The notes under the pieces were generated by a model. It made no database searches. It was not told where the DNA came from and saw only the letters and a list, made by a program, of their open reading frames with translations. Below, in pieces: positions 60,463 through 64,000 of a stretch of 64,000 nt of DNA. The position numbers and the translations under genes are program-made. The stretch's first letter is position 1, and the number at the start of each line of letters is the position of its first letter. Source of the stretch: Actinoplanes derwentensis (lineage in GTDB: Bacteria > Actinomycetota > Actinomycetes > Mycobacteriales > Micromonosporaceae); assembly GCF_900104725.1 (NCBI RefSeq), contig NZ_LT629758.1, forward strand, positions 4,850,501 through 4,914,500. Direction: 5' to 3'.

Positions 60463-61581
60463 ATGCCGATGATTACCCTCCGCCGTGTCGTACCGCTGGT
60501 GGTAGGGCCGCTCCTGGTTCTCGGGACGGCCGTCCCGGCGTCGGCCGCCGGCGCCCCGGGCTCGGTGATCAGTGCGACGCCGCTGCCGGGCAAGGAGGCG
60601 CCCGGCAGCACCGCGACGACGATCACCTACTGGACCGAGAACTCGCTCGACCAGCCGCGCCGGGCGCTCGCCACCATCTACGTGCCCACCGGGACGGCAC
60701 CGGCCGGCGGCTGGCCGATCCTGGCCAACGCGCACGTCACCGCCGGTCTCGGCGACGCCTGCGCCTACACCGACGACTACGGGACGGCCGCGGCGGACGT
60801 CAACGTCGTCACCCCGTGGATCCAGGCCGGGTTCGCCTTCGTCGCCACCGAGTACATCGGCATCGGCACCGAGGGCTCGCACGCCTATCTGGACGCCACC
60901 GCCGAAGCCAACGCGGTGATCGACTCGGTGCGCGCGGCCCGCGCGGTGGCACCCACCCTGTCCAGTAGTTACGTCGTGAACGGCATCTCCCAGGGCGGCC
61001 ACGCCACCCTCGCCACCGCGGCCGCGGCCAAGGAACGGGCGCCGGAGTTGCGGCTCGCCGCCGCCATGGCCGACGCCCCGGCCACCAAGGTCGAGGGCTA
61101 CATCCCACTCGCGGGGCCGTACATCCCGCCGCTGCCCGCGCCGGACTACACCACCTACGTCTCCTACATCCTCGCCGGACTGGAGACCGCCCGGCCGGAC
61201 TTCGACCTGGACGCCTACCTGACGCCGGCCGGCCGCGCGGTCGTCGACGACGCGCACGAACTCTGCTACTTCGACATGAACACCCGCACCCAGGGCGTGT
61301 CGATCGGGCAGATGCTGACCAAGCCGCTGAACACCGGGCCGTTCCCGGCGGTACTGCGTGAGGTCACCACGCTGCCGGTGTCCGGGTACGACGCGCCGGT
61401 GCTGGTGAACCAGGGCCGGTTCGATGTGGTGGCCTTCCCGTTCCTGACCGATCTGCAGGTCACCGAAATGCTGGTGCACGGGGCGAAGGTCACGTACCGC
61501 CAATACGCGACCGGTCACAACGTGTGGGCGCAGGCACTGCCGAACAACATCGCCTTCGCCCGCAAGCACCTGGCCGGCTAG
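60463..61581 (+). CDS. Secreted lipase-family alpha/beta hydrolase, probably iron-regulated
   Basis: A 372-residue secreted hydrolase of the secretory lipase (LIP) family. Signal peptide about 1-28 (LRRVVPLVVGPLLVLGTAVP, ASA-A). The nucleophile elbow GISQGGH has S176, and a C-terminal ATGHNVWAQ contains the likely histidine. The start is ATG 60463, with GTG 60460 and ATG 60469 also possible. An iron box directly upstream predicts derepression in iron limitation. It could release iron-chelator or host lipids, which is speculation. Convergent with the GbsR gene. Confidence 0.87.
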   Translation: MPMITLRRVVPLVVGPLLVLGTAVPASAAGAPGSVISATPLPGKEAPGSTATTITYWTENSLDQPRRALATIYVPTGTAPAGGWPILANAHVTAGLGDACAYTDDYGTAAADVNVVTPWIQAGFAFVATEYIGIGTEGSHAYLDATAEANAVIDSVRAARAVAPTLSSSYVVNGISQGGHATLATAAAAKERAPELRLAAAMADAPATKVEGYIPLAGPYIPPLPAPDYTTYVSYILAGLETARPDFDLDAYLTPAGRAVVDDAHELCYFDMNTRTQGVSIGQMLTKPLNTGPFPAVLREVTTLPVSGYDAPVLVNQGRFDVVAFPFLTDLQVTEMLVHGAKVTYRQYATGHNVWAQALPNNIAFARKHLAG

Positions 61582-61582
61582 C

Positions 61583-62323
61583 TCAGGCTTCCGGGGGCGC
61601 GGCCGGTTTGGTGTGGAGGATCTCGCGGGCCTGGTCGGCGGCTCGGCCGATGGATTCCGAGACGAAGTCCACGAAGCGGGCGATGTTCTCCAAACGGGCC
61701 GCCGCCGGGGTGCCGGAACCCAGGACGGCTACGCCCTGGCGGGCGATGTCGCCGAGGTGGGCGGTGGCTCGGGCGCTGGCCATCGTGGACTGGTACATCA
61801 CGTCGTCGTCGACCACGTAGCGTTCGCGGCGGCGGTCGTCTCTTTCGCGGCGGACCAGGCCCTGGGATTCCAGGAACGCGATCGCTTTGGACACCGACGC
61901 CGGGCTGACCCGCAGGCGGGTGGAGAGTTCGGCGGCGGTGAGGCTGCCGGTGTCGGCGGTGTAGAGGCCGGCCAGGATCCGGGCCGTCATCTTGGGCAGG
62001 CCCGACTGGATGAAGACGGTGGCGAAAGTGTCCTCGTACTCCCGGACCGCCTCGGCGTCCCGCCCCTGCACCGGTGGCGGGCCGGCCGGGCCGGGGGTGG
62101 TCTTGCGGCGCTGGCGGGCGCGGCGCTCGGTGGCGTGGTGGGCCAGCTCGGCGCGGTAGGCGGTGGGGCCGCCGTTGCGCATGACCTCCCGGGTGACGGT
62201 CGAGGTCGGCCGGTCCAGGCGCCGGGCGATCTCCGCGTAGGCGAGACCGTCGGCCAGGCCCGCGGTGATCTGCTGGCGCTCCTGCTGGGTGAGTCTGCCT
62301 CCCGGCACTGCCGCCTCCTTCAT
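61583..62323 (-). CDS. GbsR/MarR-type regulator with N-terminal HTH
   Basis: A 246-residue regulator with two DNA-binding modules. N-terminal HTH of the IS30/HTH_38 kind: LTQQERQQITAGLADGLAYAEIARRLDRPTSTVTREVMRNGG (about 10-52). Then a GbsR/MarR winged helix: MTARILAGLYTADTGSLTAAEL and RVSPASVSKAIAFLESQGLVRRERD (about 120-175). The double HTH is unusual for GbsR proteins elsewhere but recurrent in actinomycetes. Divergent from the serine hydrolase gene with a palindrome between. Confidence 0.85.
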   Translation of the reverse strand: MKEAAVPGGRLTQQERQQITAGLADGLAYAEIARRLDRPTSTVTREVMRNGGPTAYRAELAHHATERRARQRRKTTPGPAGPPPVQGRDAEAVREYEDTFATVFIQSGLPKMTARILAGLYTADTGSLTAAELSTRLRVSPASVSKAIAFLESQGLVRRERDDRRRERYVVDDDVMYQSTMASARATAHLGDIARQGVAVLGSGTPAAARLENIARFVDFVSESIGRAADQAREILHTKPAAPPEA

Positions 62324-62366
62324 GATCCGCAACTTTCCTCCACTGTAGCGTTCACACTCACTCCAT

Positions 62367-62383
62367 TGCAACGCCACGTTGCA
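62367..62383. promoter_or_regulatory. GbsR operator TGCAACG-N3-CGTTGCA
   Basis: A perfect 7-3-7 palindrome 44 bp upstream of the GbsR start. Further TTGCAAT/ATTGCAG and GCAACG half-sites occur at about 62399-62413 and 62473-62478. Confidence 0.7.
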
Positions 62384-62491
62384 TTGAGAACAGAGCCGTT
62401 GCAATGATTGCAGGGCCTCTAGCTGCTTGTACGCGCACCGAAAGCAATGTTGTCGTTGTTGAATTTTTGAAGGCAACGTAGCGTTTCCGGT

Positions 62492-63565
62492 ATGAGAAAC
62501 GAGAGCGGGCAGCACTTCCAGAAGGCAGTGGACGAGTTCGTCGCGGCGGGGTTCGCCGGGCTGCAGATGCGGGTGAACAATGAGCACGGCGAGTGGGCCG
62601 GCACTGCCGGGGTCCGCGAACTGGGCGACGGCACTCCGCCGTCGATCGACGGTCATTTCTGGGCGGGCAGCGTCGCCAAGACGTTCACCGCCTCGCTGGT
62701 CCTGCTGCTGGTGGCCGACGGGCGGCTCGATCTGGACGCACCGGTCGCCGAGCACCTGACCGATCTCGGTCTGGACGAGCGGATCACCACGCGGATGCTG
62801 CTGCGGCACACCAGTGGGCTGTTCAACTACACCGGCGAGTACTACCCGGACGGCACCTTCGCCCCCGGGATCCCGGCGGTCGGTAAAGAGTGGGTGGACA
62901 CCCGGCTGGACACCTACCGCGCCGCCGACCTGGTCGCGCTGGCACTGTCCAAGCCGGCCCGGTTCGAGCCCGGCACCGACTGGAGCTATGCGAACACCAA
63001 CTACACCGTGGCCACGCTGCTGGTCGAGCGGATCACCGGTGACTCGTTCGGCGGCCAGATGCAGCAGCGGATCCTCGGACCGCTCGGGCTGCGCGACACG
63101 ATCCTGGCCGGTGCGGTGACGGACCTGCCCGAGCCGTACGCCCACGGCTACTGCCGCTACCAGGACGGTGCCGAGTGGAAGGTGCAGGACGTCTCGCGCC
63201 AGAACCTGTCCATGCTTCCCGGGGCCGGTGCCGCCATCACCACCACCCGTGACCTGCACCTCTTCTTCGCGGCGCTGAACAGCGGCAAGATCCTGCCGGC
63301 ACCGCTGCTGGACGAGATGCGGGAGCCGCACGGCCCGATCGACTACGGCCTCGGCATCTTCGTCCAGGACCTCGGCGACGCCGGCATCGTCTACCACCAC
63401 AACGGTGGCGCCCCGGGCGGTTACGGGGCACTGATGTACAGCAGCCCCGACGGCAGTAGGACCCTCACCGCCGGGATCACCATGGGCGATGCCGAAGCCG
63501 ACCCTGCCGAAATCTTCCCGCAGGCACTCGACACCCTGGTCAGGGCCGTCTTCAGCGGATCTTAG
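62492..63565 (+). CDS. Serine hydrolase, class C beta-lactamase/DD-peptidase fold
   Basis: A 357-residue penicillin-binding-protein-like hydrolase without a signal peptide: catalytic S60-x-x-K63 in AGSVAKTFTASL, Y166-A-N168 in WSYANTNYTVA, and HHNGGAPGGYGA in the place of the KTG triad. It belongs to the broad group including esterases and D-aminopeptidases; a cytosolic location argues against a classical beta-lactamase. Divergent from the GbsR-type regulator. ATG 62492 lies behind ggtatg without a strong Shine-Dalgarno site. Confidence 0.9.
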   Translation: MRNESGQHFQKAVDEFVAAGFAGLQMRVNNEHGEWAGTAGVRELGDGTPPSIDGHFWAGSVAKTFTASLVLLLVADGRLDLDAPVAEHLTDLGLDERITTRMLLRHTSGLFNYTGEYYPDGTFAPGIPAVGKEWVDTRLDTYRAADLVALALSKPARFEPGTDWSYANTNYTVATLLVERITGDSFGGQMQQRILGPLGLRDTILAGAVTDLPEPYAHGYCRYQDGAEWKVQDVSRQNLSMLPGAGAAITTTRDLHLFFAALNSGKILPAPLLDEMREPHGPIDYGLGIFVQDLGDAGIVYHHNGGAPGGYGALMYSSPDGSRTLTAGITMGDAEADPAEIFPQALDTLVRAVFSGS

Positions 63566-63576
63566 ACCTGCGCGCC

Positions 63577-64000
63577 TCAGACCTGCGCAGTGATCCAGTC
63601 CTTCAGGTTGTCGACGCGGGCGCTGCTCTCCTTGGCGGTGTGCGGGCAGGACGGCCCGTTACTGACGATGGAGACCAGCTCCGGGTCGCTCCACTGCGTC
63701 TCGACGAAGAACGGGCCGCCGGAGTCGTGCGGACAGGGCGTGGTGTCGGGGGACGGGCTGGCGCCCCGGACCCCGATGATGTTCGACGCGACGGTGAGGA
63801 CCGTCAGTTGCCCGGTTCGCAGTCGGGTCTCCTGCACCGGGTTCGTGCTGGTGACCGAGCCGTAGCCGGTGAGCCGGAGCGTGTCGCCGACCGCCGGCGG
63901 GGCGTCCGCGATCGCGATCGGCTCGATGCCCTCGACCGGGGACGCCAGCTTGGCGAGCGCCACGTCGGCGGTGGTCGACTGCCGGACCTCGATCACCTCC
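63577..64000 (-). CDS. Trypsin-like serine protease (partial, 5' end beyond window)
   Basis: The C-terminal part (at least 140 residues) of an S1A protease. It contains the catalytic aspartate in TTADVALAKLASPVEGI and the serine in CPHDSGGPFF. The terminal helix is VDNLKDWITAQV. The histidine region lies outside the window. The nearby cysteine pair C-P-H ... G-P-S-C-P-H could form the trypsin-type disulphide. Convergent with the serine hydrolase gene. Confidence 0.88.
   Translation of the reverse strand, partial: EVIEVRQSTTADVALAKLASPVEGIEPIAIADAPPAVGDTLRLTGYGSVTSTNPVQETRLRTGQLTVLTVASNIIGVRGASPSPDTTPCPHDSGGPFFVETQWSDPELVSIVSNGPSCPHTAKESSARVDNLKDWITAQV

Noticed and set aside
1..64000. tRNA, rRNA, CRISPR array or replication origin
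   Set aside because: None could be recognised by eye; small RNAs cannot be excluded without a covariance search.

Overview
The window is about 70% G+C, with frequent GTG starts and many 4-base ATGA/GTGA gene overlaps. Its families (SigE-type ECF factors, SARP regulators, tandem-UspA arrays, GH92, secretory lipases) point to a filamentous actinomycete, most probably Micromonosporaceae such as Actinoplanes. That assignment is inference from style and content. No rRNA, tRNA or CRISPR array was seen.

Region 1 (1-2.9 kb): a leftward operon encodes a ferric-reductase-like flavohaem membrane protein, an extracytoplasmic FMN-binding protein and the start of a response regulator. A divergent DUF2231 membrane protein and a VIT-type transporter follow.

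Region 2 (3.7-21.5 kb): a compact dormancy/hypoxia island. It holds an Acg-like nitroreductase, pyruvate phosphate dikinase, a CBS-BON protein, pyruvate formate-lyase, four tandem-UspA proteins, a CtpF-like P-type ATPase, a DoxX membrane protein and a SHOCT membrane protein. Most promoters carry a GGGNC-N4-GGCCC inverted repeat like the mycobacterial DosR/DevR box. At three promoters there are two boxes 22-23 bp apart. A complete 1384-bp IS701-family element with CTAA target duplications sits inside the island; its transposase needs a -1 frameshift at A_AAG_GGG.

Region 3 (21.5-31.2 kb): an ECF sigma factor overlaps the gene of a membrane-anchored repeat protein and diverges from a large secreted GH92 mannosidase. 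A TetR and a DJ-1 protein share one operator sequence. An isochorismatase-fold protein with a changed catalytic triad precedes a PadR/quinone-reductase pair.

Region 4 (31.2-40.6 kb): a leftward ferredoxin - ferredoxin reductase - P450 - SDR - DedA - MFS operon, with an MMPL exporter beyond a 21-bp-stem terminator. It diverges from a TetR gene across two operator-like palindromes.

Region 5 (40.6-51.3 kb): regulator/enzyme pairs with visible operators (TetR/FAD monooxygenase, MarR/SDR), an XRE/quinone-reductase pair, two decayed genes (a frameshifted unknown and a polysaccharide-lyase tail), a PPOX flavoprotein, an RsbW-like ATPase, an alpha/beta hydrolase and a SARP regulator.

Region 6 (51.4-64 kb): a sugar ABC importer operon with LacI-type operators, a GGDEF-EAL protein, a very short MreB-like actin homologue, a metallophosphoesterase, a secreted lipase just behind an almost perfect iron box, a GbsR-type regulator divergent from a serine hydrolase, and a partial trypsin-like protease.
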